Assembly (NCBI GenBank): GCA_002451465.1
Contig: DKCJ01000002.1
Coordinates: forward strand, 1-43,915
Source of the DNA: Caryophanales bacterium UBA6877
GTDB taxonomy: Bacteria; Bacillota_I; Bacilli_A; RFN20; CAG-826
DNA length: 43,915 nt
Direction: 5' to 3'
This document shows positions 1 to 8,531 of the stretch, piece by piece; the stretch's first letter is position 1, and every line of letters begins with the position of its first letter. Position numbers and translations under genes: made by a program. The notes under the pieces were generated by a model that saw only the letters and a list, made by a program, of their open reading frames with translations, searched no databases and was not told where the DNA came from.

Positions 1-29
1 AATCCTTGATAAAAAGACGAGACAATAAG

Positions 30-986
30 TTATTTCTCAATAGAACTATAACTTTCTTTTAATTTATGAGCTGATTCGATTAATTTTAAACCTTCTTCTA
101 ATGAATAATTTACTTCTAATCTTTTTTCTAAACCTTTTCTTCCAACAACACATGGGAATGATAAATAAATATCATTAATTTGATTATTAAAAGCTGATTC
201 TATATAACTACTTACCGTTAAAACACTATGTGTATCATTTAAAATAACATCTACTATTTTTTCAACTGACAAGCCAATTGCATAAAATGTTGCACCCTTC
301 TTTTTAATAATTTCATAAGCAGCATTTTTAACATTTTTCGCAATTTCATCTAAGTTCTCAAGCTTTTTTAAATCACATTTTGAGCATTGTTTACAATAAT
401 CTTTAAGATTTATACCAGCAATTGATGAGGCACTAAAGGCGACAACCTCTGAATCTCCATGTTCACCAATTACATAAGCGTGAATATTCTTTGGATCAAT
501 ATTTGTATCTTCACTTAATAAAACTTTAAGTCTACTTGAATCTAAAACTGTCCCACTACCAAGTACACGTCTATAATCAATGCCTAAATATTTATATGTA
601 TAATAACTTAATAAATCAACAGGATTTGAAACAACTAAAATAATGCATTTTTCATTTAAGTTCTTTTTTACCTCATCTAAGATACTTTTAAAGATTTTAA
701 TATTTTTATTTAATAAATCTAATCTTGTTTCCCCTTCTTTTTGAGCAGCTCCGGCAGTAATTATTAATAAATCCGTATCTTTTATATCTTTATATGTGCC
801 AACTTTAATTTTTTTTGTATTTACAAAAGACATCCCTTGATTCATATCAAGTACATCGCCCTCTACTTTATCTTTATTAATATCAATGATACTAATTTCA
901 TTGATATAATTTTTCATGAATAAAGTATAAGCAATAGTTGAACCAACAGCTCCATCTCCAATAATCGTAACTTTTCTAAATTCCAT
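30..986 (-). CDS. ldh: L-lactate dehydrogenase
   Basis: NAD-dependent cytoplasmic enzyme that reduces pyruvate to lactate and regenerates NAD+ in fermentation. The 318-residue length is usual for the family. The Rossmann glycine motif GDGAVG lies at residues 10-15. The specificity loop carries Gln82 (AAQKEGETR), the residue that marks lactate rather than malate dehydrogenases, and Arg88. Arg152 binds substrate carboxylate, and the catalytic His176 sits in IGEHGDSE with Asp149 as partner. The start is supported by an AAGGAGG ribosome binding site about 8 bases upstream. It lies downstream of rplQ on the same strand but behind a terminator, so it is probably transcribed separately. Identity is secure. 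Confidence 0.95.
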   Translation of the reverse strand: MEFRKVTIIGDGAVGSTIAYTLFMKNYINEISIIDINKDKVEGDVLDMNQGMSFVNTKKIKVGTYKDIKDTDLLIITAGAAQKEGETRLDLLNKNIKIFKSILDEVKKNLNEKCIILVVSNPVDLLSYYTYKYLGIDYRRVLGSGTVLDSSRLKVLLSEDTNIDPKNIHAYVIGEHGDSEVVAFSASSIAGINLKDYCKQCSKCDLKKLENLDEIAKNVKNAAYEIIKKKGATFYAIGLSVEKIVDVILNDTHSVLTVSSYIESAFNNQINDIYLSFPCVVGRKGLEKRLEVNYSLEEGLKLIESAHKLKESYSSIEK

Positions 987-1040
987 AATTCTACCTCCTT
1001 AGCTTTAATATATATTGAAATGTAAAAATAAAAAAATATA

Positions 1041-1060
1041 ATGCTTAAATATGCTTAATA
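1041..1060. repeat. Tandem ATGCTTAA repeat upstream of ldh
   Basis: Two copies of ATGCTTAA start at 1041 and 1051, exactly 10 bp apart. They lie between the ribosomal-operon terminator and the ldh start codon. One-turn spacing would suit a regulator binding on one DNA face, but the sequence is AT-rich and chance is quite possible. Confidence 0.3.
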
Positions 1061-1076
1061 GGAACATTTATCCATT

Positions 1077-1103
1077 AAAAAAAGCCCTAATTAAGGGCTT
1101 TTT
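1077..1103 (-). terminator. Rho-independent terminator of the S10-spc-alpha superoperon
   Basis: A 10-bp stem (1079-1088 pairing with 1094-1103, GCCC/GGGC core) with a 5-base loop AATTA is followed on the minus strand by seven U residues. It lies just after the rplQ stop codon and should separate the ribosomal transcript from ldh. Confidence 0.9.
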
Positions 1104-1117
1104 AAGATTTAATTTAA

Positions 1118-1513
1118 TTATTTACTAAGAACAAGTAAATTAACAGGGGCATTATCACCTTTACGGTTTTCAAGTTTTAAAACTCTTAAATAACCACCAT
1201 TACGATTAGCAAATTGCTTTGCTAATGTATCGAATAATTTATCTAAAGCAGTTGTTTTTTCATCAACCATATATTGTTTAACAACAGCAGCTGCTAAACG
1301 TTTACTATGTTGATCGCCTCTTTTTGCTAAAGTAACTAAATGATCAAAAGCTTTAACCACATCTTTTGTCATGCCTTTAGTGCAAGAAACTTTTTCAAAA
1401 ACAATAAGTTCAGTGACTAAATTACGAACTTGTGCCTTCTTTTTACTTGAAGTATAAGGGGTTTTAAATCTAACGCCACCTTTACCATGGACATTTTTTC
1501 TTCCAATTTGCAT
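1118..1513 (-). CDS. rplQ: 50S ribosomal protein L17
   Basis: Large-subunit protein L17, positioned near the peptide exit tunnel. At 131 residues it is slightly longer than the usual 115-125. The conserved core is visible: the basic N-terminus, RNLVTELIVFEK (about residues 30-41) and LAKRGDQHSKRLAAAVV. It is the last gene of the superoperon, 3 bases after rpoA, and is followed by the terminator. In many Bacilli the ecfA1-ecfA2-ecfT-truA genes follow here; they are absent at this site. The start is preceded by an AAGGAGG-type site inside the end of rpoA. Confidence 0.95.
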   Translation of the reverse strand: MQIGRKNVHGKGGVRFKTPYTSSKKKAQVRNLVTELIVFEKVSCTKGMTKDVVKAFDHLVTLAKRGDQHSKRLAAAVVKQYMVDEKTTALDKLFDTLAKQFANRNGGYLRVLKLENRKGDNAPVNLLVLSK

Positions 1514-1516
1514 AGC

Positions 1517-2497
1517 TTATTCCTCCTTGCTATCTTTGAAGGATAAACCCATACTAGCAAGTTTTTCCTTAACTTCTTTAAGGGATTTCTTACCCATGTT
1601 TCTAACCTTCGTCATTTCGGCTTCAGTTTTTTCTGTTAATTCAGCAACGTTTGTAATACCAGCTCTCTTTAAACAATTGCTTGATCTTACACTGAAGTCT
1701 AAATCTTCAATTGATACATTTTCAAATGTTTGTTCTTTCTTAACTTCTGGATCTTTTGTTAAACCAAGTTCATCAAAACTCTTATTAAGATCTAAGAAAT
1801 TTGATAAATAGTTCATTAAGATTTTAGTAGCTAATGCAACAGCATCAACTGGAGCAATAGCACCATTAGTCCAAACTTCTACGGTTAATTTATCATATCT
1901 AGAATCATGTCCAACACGAGTTCCTTCAACTTTAAAATTAACACGATCAATTGGTGAATAGTTACTATCAGTAGCAATTGCATGTACTGGAAGAGTATGA
2001 CTCTTATTTTCTTCACTAGTAACAAAACCACGACCATTATTAATGTGGAGTGTCATTCTTAAATGACCATGTTCAGCAACATTACAAATTACTAAATCTT
2101 TATTAACAATCTCGATACCAGTTGGGCATTCAAGATCGCCTCCACGTAAGGTTTTTGGACCTTTAACATCAACATTAACAACATAGTCAGCTTCTCCAAT
2201 AGTATCGGATTTGATGACTAATTCTTTTAAATTAAGAATGATTTGTGTTAAATCTTCTTCAATTCCATCAAGGGCAGTAAATTCATGGACTGCACCTTCT
2301 ACTTCAACAGCATAGACTGAAGTGCCAGGTAAGGCTGTTAATAATACTCTTCTTAAAGCATTACCAATAGTTGTACCAAAACCTCTTTCTAAAGGTTCAG
2401 CAACAATCTTTGCATAATTTTCACTTGCATCTTCAAATGCTAATTTGAAACTGCATTTTTCAAAAGGATGAGCAATTTTAATTTCGTTCTCTGCCAT
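1517..2497 (-). CDS. rpoA: DNA-directed RNA polymerase subunit alpha
   Basis: Alpha subunit that dimerises to nucleate RNA polymerase and contacts promoter UP elements. The N-terminal assembly domain spans roughly residues 15-235 and contains the signature PLERGFGTTIGNALRR near 35-50. A linker follows. The C-terminal domain, about residues 260-320, has the helix-hairpin-helix segment ending in GKKSLKEVKEKL and the DNA-contact stretch RSSNCLKRAGI. The length of 326 residues matches the Bacilli family. It is co-transcribed with rpsK (9 bases) and rplQ (3 bases), the standard alpha operon arrangement. Confidence 0.97.
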   Translation of the reverse strand: MAENEIKIAHPFEKCSFKLAFEDASENYAKIVAEPLERGFGTTIGNALRRVLLTALPGTSVYAVEVEGAVHEFTALDGIEEDLTQIILNLKELVIKSDTIGEADYVVNVDVKGPKTLRGGDLECPTGIEIVNKDLVICNVAEHGHLRMTLHINNGRGFVTSEENKSHTLPVHAIATDSNYSPIDRVNFKVEGTRVGHDSRYDKLTVEVWTNGAIAPVDAVALATKILMNYLSNFLDLNKSFDELGLTKDPEVKKEQTFENVSIEDLDFSVRSSNCLKRAGITNVAELTEKTEAEMTKVRNMGKKSLKEVKEKLASMGLSFKDSKEE

Positions 2498-2506
2498 AAA
2501 TTCTTA

Positions 2507-2896
2507 TTAACCTCTTGGTCTCTTTGGTGGACGGCATCCATTATGTGGAATTGGGGTGGAATCACTAATACTTGTAATAGTGAGTCCTGAAAGGGTTAAA
2601 GCTCTAATTGCGCTTTCTCTACCAGCGCCTGGACCCTTAACATCAACATCAACAGTTCTAATACCTTGTTCAAAAGCACTCTTTCCAGCGGCTTCTGCTG
2701 CACTTTGAGCAGCAAATGGAGTAGATTTTTTAGCTCCTTTAAAGCCTAAGACGCCTGTGCTACTCCAAGCAATAACATTACCTTGTTCATCTGTGATTGT
2801 AACAATTGTGTTATTGAACGAAGCGTGGATGTGAGCAATAGCTTTCGAAAAAGATCTCTTAATTTTCTTTTTACGAGTAGTTTGTTTCTTTGCCAT
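2507..2896 (-). CDS. rpsK: 30S ribosomal protein S11
   Basis: Platform protein of the small subunit, binding 16S rRNA near the E site. It has 129 residues, the usual length, with the family signature AHIHASFNNTIVTITD and a C-terminal PHNGCRPPKRPRG tail. It sits between rpsM (18-base gap) and rpoA. A GGAGG site precedes the start. A longer overlapping reading frame on the same strand (2746-3111) is a shadow of rpsM and rpsK. Confidence 0.97.
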   Translation of the reverse strand: MAKKQTTRKKKIKRSFSKAIAHIHASFNNTIVTITDEQGNVIAWSSTGVLGFKGAKKSTPFAAQSAAEAAGKSAFEQGIRTVDVDVKGPGAGRESAIRALTLSGLTITSISDSTPIPHNGCRPPKRPRG

Positions 2897-2914
2897 AAAT
2901 TCAATCCTCCGCTA

Positions 2915-3289
2915 TTACTTAACAGCTTCCTTTTTATTCGCAATAGTCTTACGTGGACCTTTACGAGTACGGGCATTAGTTTTAGTTCTTTGTCCTCTAA
3001 CTGGAAGACCTCTTCTATGTCTAATACCTCTATAGCAGCCGATTTCTTGTAATCTTTTAATATTGAGCATTTGCTCTCTACGTAAATCACCTTCAACTTT
3101 ATGGTGACCAATTGCAGCTCTAATTGCTGCAGTTTCTTCTTCAGTTAAATCTTTAACTCTTTTGAGTGGATCAACTTTAGCAGTTTCACAAATTTTACGA
3201 GCTAATGTATCGCCAATACCATAAATATAAGTTAAAGAAACAACGACGACTTTCTCATTTGGAATATCAACACCAACAATACGTGCCAT
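2915..3289 (-). CDS. rpsM: 30S ribosomal protein S13
   Basis: Head protein of the 30S subunit that forms bridges to the 50S and touches P-site tRNA. It has 124 residues. The N-terminus ARIVGVDIPNEK, the helix-two-turn-helix region, the signature YRGIRHRRGLPVRGQRTKTN and the basic C-terminal tail RTRKGPRKT are all present. It lies 24 bases after rpmJ and 18 before rpsK. Confidence 0.97.
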   Translation of the reverse strand: MARIVGVDIPNEKVVVVSLTYIYGIGDTLARKICETAKVDPLKRVKDLTEEETAAIRAAIGHHKVEGDLRREQMLNIKRLQEIGCYRGIRHRRGLPVRGQRTKTNARTRKGPRKTIANKKEAVK

Positions 3290-3313
3290 AATCTTTTTTA
3301 CTTCCTTTCAAAA

Positions 3314-3427
3314 TTAACCTTGTCTTTGTTTGTGCTTTGGATTGCTACAAATTACCATAACAACGCCATGTCTTTTAATGACTCTGCACTTGTCACAAAT
3401 AGGTTTAACTGATGGTCTAACTTTCAT
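3314..3427 (-). CDS. rpmJ: 50S ribosomal protein L36 (zinc-ribbon form)
   Basis: A 37-residue protein found by reading the gap between infA and rpsM. It begins MKVRPSVKPICDKC and ends NPKHKQRQG. The zinc ligands C-x2-C, then Cys and His in CSNPKH, are intact, so this is the zinc-binding (C+) form. An AGGAGA ribosome binding site lies 8 bases before the ATG. Its place between infA and rpsM is the canonical one. It is short and easily missed by automatic calls. Confidence 0.96.
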   Translation of the reverse strand: MKVRPSVKPICDKCRVIKRHGVVMVICSNPKHKQRQG

Positions 3428-3451
3428 CTTTAATTCTCCTATTCTCTTAGA

Positions 3452-3670
3452 CTACTTATGTCTAAAAACAATTCTGCCATTGTTTAAATCATAAGGCGAT
3501 AATTCAACAGTAACTCGATCACCTGGTAAAATGCGAATGTAATGCATACGGATTTTACCAGAAACAGTGGCATGAATTACTACATCATTTTCAAGTTTAA
3601 CTTTAAAATTACAATTTGGTAAACTTTCAACGACAACCGCCTCGACGGTAATAACATCTTGTTTAGCCAT
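3452..3670 (-). CDS. infA: Translation initiation factor IF-1
   Basis: Single S1/OB-fold protein that binds the A site of the 30S subunit during initiation. The 72 residues are the exact usual length. The N-terminus MAKQDVITVEAVVVESLPN, the RNA-binding HATVSGKIRMHYIRILPGDRV stretch and the terminal GRIVFRHK match the family. The start codon touches the map stop codon with no spacer, and its AAAGGAGA site lies within the last codons of map, which suggests translational coupling. Confidence 0.97.
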   Translation of the reverse strand: MAKQDVITVEAVVVESLPNCNFKVKLENDVVIHATVSGKIRMHYIRILPGDRVTVELSPYDLNNGRIVFRHK

Positions 3671-4429
3671 TTAATTCTCCTTTTTCAAAGTGATAATCTC
3701 ATAACCATTATCAGTAACTACAACCGTATTTTCATAGTGACATGATAATTTTCCATCTTTAGTCTTAACTGTCCACCCATCATCTAATGTAACAAGATCA
3801 ACCTTACCTTCGTTAACCATAGGTTCAATGGCTAAGGTCATACCTTTTTGTAAGATTGGTCCATCAGTCACATCTCCACAATTTGGAACATATGGATCTT
3901 CATGAACATCTCTTCCTACCCCATGACCAGTATATTGATCAGTTACGGTGTAACCAGCTTCATGAGCTGTTTTTTCAATTTCATGACTAATGACGCCAAG
4001 ATGAATTCCAGGTTTAATAAGCTTTACGGCATTAAAGAAACAATTTCTTGTAACTTCAATAAGTCTTTCAGCTTCTTTACTTATCTTACCAACTGGAAAA
4101 GTACGACAAGCATCTGCAACATAACCATGTTTTGTACACATGCAATCATAACTCACAATATCGCCTTCTTTTAAGACAATCTTATTAGATGGAATACCAT
4201 GAATTAAAGTATCATTGACTGAGATGCAGATATTTCCAGGATATCCTTCATAATGATAACTTGAAGGTATACCTCCATGTGAGAGAATATACCTTCTAGC
4301 AATATTATCAAGTTCCTTTGTAGTTTTGCCAGGTACTGTGTTAGCTTTTAAGACTTCAAAAAGTCCAATTAACACTTCGCCGGCTTCTTTCATTAAAGCT
4401 ATTTCTCTTGAAGATTTAATAATAATCAA
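3671..4429 (-). CDS. map: Methionine aminopeptidase, type I
   Basis: Removes the N-terminal methionine from nascent proteins. The 252 residues and pita-bread fold motifs match type Ia enzymes. The two-metal site can be read as Asp in SYDCMC, Asp in VADACRTF, His in TGHGVGR, Glu in AIEPMVNEG and Glu in CHYENTVVV. The last motif is usually YEHT, but the metal-binding Glu is kept. It lies between adk (5-base gap) and infA, the standard Gram-positive order. Confidence 0.96.
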   Translation of the reverse strand: MIIIKSSREIALMKEAGEVLIGLFEVLKANTVPGKTTKELDNIARRYILSHGGIPSSYHYEGYPGNICISVNDTLIHGIPSNKIVLKEGDIVSYDCMCTKHGYVADACRTFPVGKISKEAERLIEVTRNCFFNAVKLIKPGIHLGVISHEIEKTAHEAGYTVTDQYTGHGVGRDVHEDPYVPNCGDVTDGPILQKGMTLAIEPMVNEGKVDLVTLDDGWTVKTKDGKLSCHYENTVVVTDNGYEIITLKKEN

Positions 4430-4434
4430 TTTAA

Positions 4435-5079
4435 TTAAGCTCCAATGATTTTTTTGATTTCGTTAAGTACTTCATCAAGATGTTTTGTACCATCAACAGT
4501 ATGTAAAATCTTGCCATAATACTTAATTAAAGGTTCAGTTTGCTTATGATACTCGCTAAGTCTAACCTTTAAAGCTTCTTCATTGTCATCTTTTCTTTGA
4601 ATAAGCTCGCCTCCACATAAGTCGCATTTATCATCGACTTTTGGTTTCATATTAGTAACGTGGTATGGAGCGCCACATACTTTACAAACACGTCTACCAC
4701 AGATTCTATCTTTTAAAATATTTTCTGGGACAGAAATGTCTATAACATAATTAATAGGACGATTTAGTTGTTTACCAATTTCATCAAGAGCTTCAGCTTG
4801 TGAAACATTTCTTGGGAATCCATCAAGTAAAAAACCATTTTTACAATCATCCTTACCGAGTCTTTCTTTTACAAGACCAATCGTAATTGAATCTGGAACA
4901 AGAAAACCTTTTTGTATATAACTACTAGCTTCTTCACCTAATTTTGTATGGTTTTTAATTGCTTCTCTAAACATATCACCAGTTGAGATGTGAGGAATAT
5001 TTAAAGCTTTTGTAATGCGTTTAGCGTTAGTTCCTTTACCAGCGCCAGGAGCACCAAGTAAAATAATTGATCTAAACAT
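4435..5079 (-). CDS. adk: Adenylate kinase, zinc-lid type
   Basis: Catalyses ATP + AMP to 2 ADP. I place the start at 5079 (MFRSIILLGAPGAGKG), giving 214 residues: the Walker A loop GAPGAGKG then begins at residue 9 as usual, and a GGGAGG site lies 7 bases upstream inside the end of secY. A longer frame back to 5166 would overlap secY and is unlikely. The LID domain carries two Cys pairs, CKVCG and CDLCG, the structural zinc site typical of Gram-positive enzymes. It is one base from secY. Confidence 0.96.
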   Translation of the reverse strand: MFRSIILLGAPGAGKGTNAKRITKALNIPHISTGDMFREAIKNHTKLGEEASSYIQKGFLVPDSITIGLVKERLGKDDCKNGFLLDGFPRNVSQAEALDEIGKQLNRPINYVIDISVPENILKDRICGRRVCKVCGAPYHVTNMKPKVDDKCDLCGGELIQRKDDNEEALKVRLSEYHKQTEPLIKYYGKILHTVDGTKHLDEVLNEIKKIIGA

Positions 5080-5080
5080 A

Positions 5081-6427
5081 TTACATACCTCCCATAACTT
5101 CATCATATGACTTACCAGCAATAAGTCCGTCGATTTGTTTACTAATTTCGATTGCAACACCAACAACGATAATTAAACCAGTTCCGCCAATTGCTAATGA
5201 ACTATCACTTCCAAAGGCGCCAGTTAAAGTTAAGATAACTGGTAATGCACTAATAAAGCAAAGAGCAAAAGCACCAATCAAGGTAATTCTATTTAAAACT
5301 TTACGAACATATCGTTCAGTTTCAACACCAGGTCTAATTCCTGGAATATAACTACCATTTTTCTTAAAGTCTTCAGCCATTCTTTCTGGATTAATTTGTA
5401 AATTAGAATAAAAGAAGGTAAAGGCAAAGACTAATACTATGTAAATAATTAATCCCCATGGAACATATATTCCATTGCCCATGTCAGTAAGTTTAGCATA
5501 ATTAAAGACATCTAACCATTTAGCATTAGCAGCTTCACTTGATATAAATGAAGCGATAATACTTGGAGCAGTTAAGATAGATGAAGCAAAGATAACTGGG
5601 ATAACACCAGCACTATTTACCTTAATTGGTAAAAAGCTTGCTTTGTTCATCTTTTCGCTACCACCACTTCTTGAACTATGTTGAACTGGTATTTTACGTT
5701 TACTAAGTTCAACAAATGTAACAAAAGCGACAATTGCGATCAACGCTACTATATAAAGAATAAATCTAAAAACACCTAAACTTGCTTCACTACTTCCTAA
5801 ACTCCAATTAGATAAAATCCATTTTTGGAACGCTTTTACAATTTGATTTGGAAGAGAAACAACAATACCTGCAAAAATAATAATTGAAATACCATTACCT
5901 ACACCTTTGTCAGTGATTTGGTCACCAAGCCACATAACAAGCATTGTACCAGCAATTAAAACTGTAACAATATAAGCGTAAGTTAAGAAGTTTTCTTCGA
6001 GAGTTAAAGTAATCCAACTAACATTTTTAGCTGTTTGGATAATACCATATCCTTGAACAGCCCCAAGCATCAAGGTCAAATATCTTGTAGCCATTTCAGC
6101 TTTTTTACGACCATATTGACCTTGTTTTGTTAGCTCAGTTAAAGCAGGAAGTACATCCATACTTAATAATTGAATAATAATTTGTGCTGTAATATAAGGT
6201 GAAACACCTAGAGCAAATACACTAAAGTTACTTAAGGCACCACCACCAAGTAAATTCATAATACTTAAGATGTTGTTGCCACTTTCGATTGATTCGCTAA
6301 GTTTACTAGTATCAATACCAGGAACAGTTATAGCGGCACCAATTCTAAATACAAACAAAATCATTATCGTAAAGAATATACGATTTACAACTTCTTTGTT
6401 TTTAAATACTTCTATGAACTTCCTCAT
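5081..6427 (-). CDS. secY: Preprotein translocase subunit SecY
   Basis: Central channel of the Sec translocon in the cytoplasmic membrane. The 448 residues contain about ten hydrophobic helices. Family signatures include the plug region after GAAITVPGID (residues about 30-39), the cytoplasmic loop with RKIPVQHSSR, and the stretch NPERMAEDFKKNGSYIPGIRPG. It lies in the spc operon between rplO (45-base gap) and adk. The sequence encoding its last residues holds the adk ribosome binding site. Confidence 0.97.
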   Translation of the reverse strand: MRKFIEVFKNKEVVNRIFFTIMILFVFRIGAAITVPGIDTSKLSESIESGNNILSIMNLLGGGALSNFSVFALGVSPYITAQIIIQLLSMDVLPALTELTKQGQYGRKKAEMATRYLTLMLGAVQGYGIIQTAKNVSWITLTLEENFLTYAYIVTVLIAGTMLVMWLGDQITDKGVGNGISIIIFAGIVVSLPNQIVKAFQKWILSNWSLGSSEASLGVFRFILYIVALIAIVAFVTFVELSKRKIPVQHSSRSGGSEKMNKASFLPIKVNSAGVIPVIFASSILTAPSIIASFISSEAANAKWLDVFNYAKLTDMGNGIYVPWGLIIYIVLVFAFTFFYSNLQINPERMAEDFKKNGSYIPGIRPGVETERYVRKVLNRITLIGAFALCFISALPVILTLTGAFGSDSSLAIGGTGLIIVVGVAIEISKQIDGLIAGKSYDEVMGGM

Positions 6428-6472
6428 TTGATTAACCCTATAATAATTAAAATAATAACTACTTTATGAAAA

Positions 6473-6919
6473 TTACTCAACAACTTCTGCAGTTGCTCCA
6501 ACTTTTTTCATAGTTTCAAGAGCAGAAGTACTAAATTTATTAGCTTTAATGGTAAGTTTCTTATCTAAAGTTCCGTTTAAAATTTTAGTACCATAAAGTT
6601 CCTTTTTGATTAAGCCTTTTTCAATAAGAAGAGTAGTTGTAACTACATCTCCTTCATTAAATTTAGCATTAATATCTGTTAAAGAAACAACGGCATAGGT
6701 AACGTGGCAATGTGATTTAAAACCAGTACCTCTTTTTGGAAGTCTTCTCCAAAGTGGGTTTTGTCCACCCTCGAAACCAAGAGCAACACCGCCACCAGTT
6801 CTAGAATTTTGACCTTTGTTACCAGATCCACCATTCTTTCCGAGCCCGCTTCCAAGACCTCTACATCTTCTAATTTTCTTTTTACGGCTGCCTGAAGCAG
6901 GTTTTAAGTTATTTAACAT
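6473..6919 (-). CDS. rplO: 50S ribosomal protein L15
   Basis: Large-subunit assembly protein. I choose the ATG at 6919 (MLNNLKPASGSRKKK), giving 148 residues, the normal length. A strong AAGGAGG site precedes it, and the family always begins with this MxLxxLxPxxGSR-type segment. A longer frame from 6952 adds only an 11-residue Lys/Glu stretch translated from the rpsE end. The Gly/Arg-rich region GRGLGSGLGKNGGSGNKGQ-type follows. It overlaps the rpsE stop by 11 bases, leaving no room for rpmD. Confidence 0.95.
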   Translation of the reverse strand: MLNNLKPASGSRKKKIRRCRGLGSGLGKNGGSGNKGQNSRTGGGVALGFEGGQNPLWRRLPKRGTGFKSHCHVTYAVVSLTDINAKFNEGDVVTTTLLIEKGLIKKELYGTKILNGTLDKKLTIKANKFSTSALETMKKVGATAEVVE

Positions 6920-7589
6920 CTTCTTTTCCTCCTTCTTCTTTTGCAAGTCCACGTAAAGCTTGGACGGCCTTATAATCTTGTAATTGTCTTAAAGCATCGT
7001 TAGTTGCTCTAATAACATTTACAGATGTTCTTGAACCATAAACTTTCGAATAAACGTTATTAACGCCACAAAGTTCTAAGATTGCACGAACTGGACCACC
7101 AGCGATAATACCAGTACCATCTAAAGCTGGTTTTAAGAAAACTTGAGTTGCACCAAATTTACCGACAACATCGTGAGCAATAGTTTTTGCGTTTCCAACA
7201 AGTTTAACTTCTGTAAGATTTCTCTTAGCTTTATCAACAGCTTTCTTAATAGCATCTGGGACTTCGCCTGACTTGCACATAGCAAATCCATATTTACCTT
7301 TATGATTGCCAACGACAACAAGAGCACTGAATTTCATTCTCTTACCACCTTTAACAACCTTGGTAACTCTATTAATATAAACGACTTTTTCTTCGAATTC
7401 TTTAACTTCAGGTTTTCTAAAACCTTTGTTAAATGGACGTTTTCCACCGTTTCTACGATCATTACGACCGCCTTTAAGACCACGTTGGTCATGAGTTTTT
7501 TCGCTTACTTTTGCATCTTCAGTTGTTGCTTTAGCTTCAGTTTTAACTTGTTCTTCTTGAGCAACTTCGACTTTATTTTCATTTTCCAT
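6909..7589 (-). CDS. rpsE: 30S ribosomal protein S5 with a long charged N-terminal extension
   Basis: Small-subunit protein at the mRNA entry and decoding region. The usual length is about 166 residues; this has 226. Residues 1-62 are a low-complexity Glu/Lys then Arg/Gly/Asn extension, and the conserved fold starts near EEKVVYINRVTKVVKGGKRM (residues 67-86). The S5 signature with GKYGFAMCKSGEVPDAIKKA and the C-terminal PVRAILELCG are intact. The start has a GGAG-type site 11 bases after rplR. It is followed immediately by rplO. Confidence 0.95.
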   Translation of the reverse strand: MENENKVEVAQEEQVKTEAKATTEDAKVSEKTHDQRGLKGGRNDRRNGGKRPFNKGFRKPEVKEFEEKVVYINRVTKVVKGGKRMKFSALVVVGNHKGKYGFAMCKSGEVPDAIKKAVDKAKRNLTEVKLVGNAKTIAHDVVGKFGATQVFLKPALDGTGIIAGGPVRAILELCGVNNVYSKVYGSRTSVNVIRATNDALRQLQDYKAVQALRGLAKEEGGKEDVK

Positions 7590-7600
7590 AAGTGATCTCC

Positions 7601-7957
7601 TTAGAATTTTAAGCCAGCACTTCTTGCGGCTTCAGCAAGAGCTTTAACTCTTCCATGATAGATATAGCCAGCTCTATCGAATACAACGGTAGTAATATTC
7701 TTTTCTAAGCATTTTTTAGCAATATCTTCACCAACTTTTTTAGCACCTTCAGCGTTTCCACCATCAGTAAGTTTTAAAGCAACACTTGATGAACTAACGA
7801 GTGTAACTCCTTTAGTATCATCGATTACTTGAGCACTGATGTGTTTGTTACTTCTAAAGACACATAATCTTGGTTTTTCACTTGTACCGGAGACTTTTTC
7901 TCTAACACGAACGTGTTTTCTAACACGAACAGCATTTTTACTAACTTTTTTAATCAT
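7601..7957 (-). CDS. rplR: 50S ribosomal protein L18
   Basis: Binds 5S rRNA together with L5 in the central protuberance. It has 118 residues, the usual length. The basic N-terminus (RVRKHVRVREKVSGT), the central segment PRLCVFRSNKHISAQVIDD and the C-terminal FDRAGYIYHGRVKALAEAAR are typical. It lies 14 bases after rplF and 11 before rpsE in the spc operon. Confidence 0.97.
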   Translation of the reverse strand: MIKKVSKNAVRVRKHVRVREKVSGTSEKPRLCVFRSNKHISAQVIDDTKGVTLVSSSSVALKLTDGGNAEGAKKVGEDIAKKCLEKNITTVVFDRAGYIYHGRVKALAEAARSAGLKF

Positions 7958-7971
7958 AAATTATCTCCTTA

Positions 7972-8520
7972 CTACTTACCAGCACCAGCTCTCTTACCTT
8001 CCTTACGGATGATAAATTCGCCTTTATATTTAATACCTTTTCCTTGATATGGTTCAGGTTTACGGGTATCGTGAATTAACGCACTAACTTGACCGACTTT
8101 GAATTTGTCAGATCCGGTGACAATTACGTGAGTTGGATCTTTAAGAGAAATTTTAACACCTTCAAGTGGGTGAATAGTAACTGGATGGCTATAACCGACA
8201 TAAAGTACTAAATCAGTTCCTTTAAGTTCAGCTCTATAACCAATACCAACAATTTCAAGTTCTTTAGTAAATCCATCATGGCAACCAACTATTGCGTTAT
8301 GTAATAAAGCACGAGTTGTACCATGCATTTGTTTGGTGTGTTTTTCTTCATTTTTACGAGTAACTTTGATGATTCCATCATTAATTTCAACATCAACATA
8401 GTTTTTGTCAAATTTTACTTTATCTTCACCAACTTTACCTTTAATATCAACAACATCACCATTAAGAGTAACATTTAATCCTTCTGGTATTTTAATAAGT
8501 TTATTTCCAATTCTTGACAT
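7972..8520 (-). CDS. rplF: 50S ribosomal protein L6
   Basis: Two-domain protein at the base of the stalk, contacting 23S rRNA and the factor-binding site. The start at 8520 (MSRIGNKLIKIPEG) gives 182 residues and follows a GGAGG site. A frame from 8547 would add nine residues overlapping the end of rpsH and has no support. The C-terminal signature PEPYQGKGIKYKGEFIIRKEGK is present. It lies 11 bases from rpsH. Confidence 0.96.
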   Translation of the reverse strand: MSRIGNKLIKIPEGLNVTLNGDVVDIKGKVGEDKVKFDKNYVDVEINDGIIKVTRKNEEKHTKQMHGTTRALLHNAIVGCHDGFTKELEIVGIGYRAELKGTDLVLYVGYSHPVTIHPLEGVKISLKDPTHVIVTGSDKFKVGQVSALIHDTRKPEPYQGKGIKYKGEFIIRKEGKRAGAGK

Positions 8521-8531
8521 ATTCCTACCTC

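Noticed and set aside
2746..3111. Minus-strand 121-residue frame across rpsK and rpsM
   Set aside because: It is an alternative frame of two certain ribosomal genes, with low-complexity Lys/Leu/Val content.
4435..5166. Longer adk frame starting at 5166
   Set aside because: It overlaps secY by 86 bases, and the MFRSIILLGAPGAGKG start at 5079 has a good ribosome binding site and the family-typical N-terminus.
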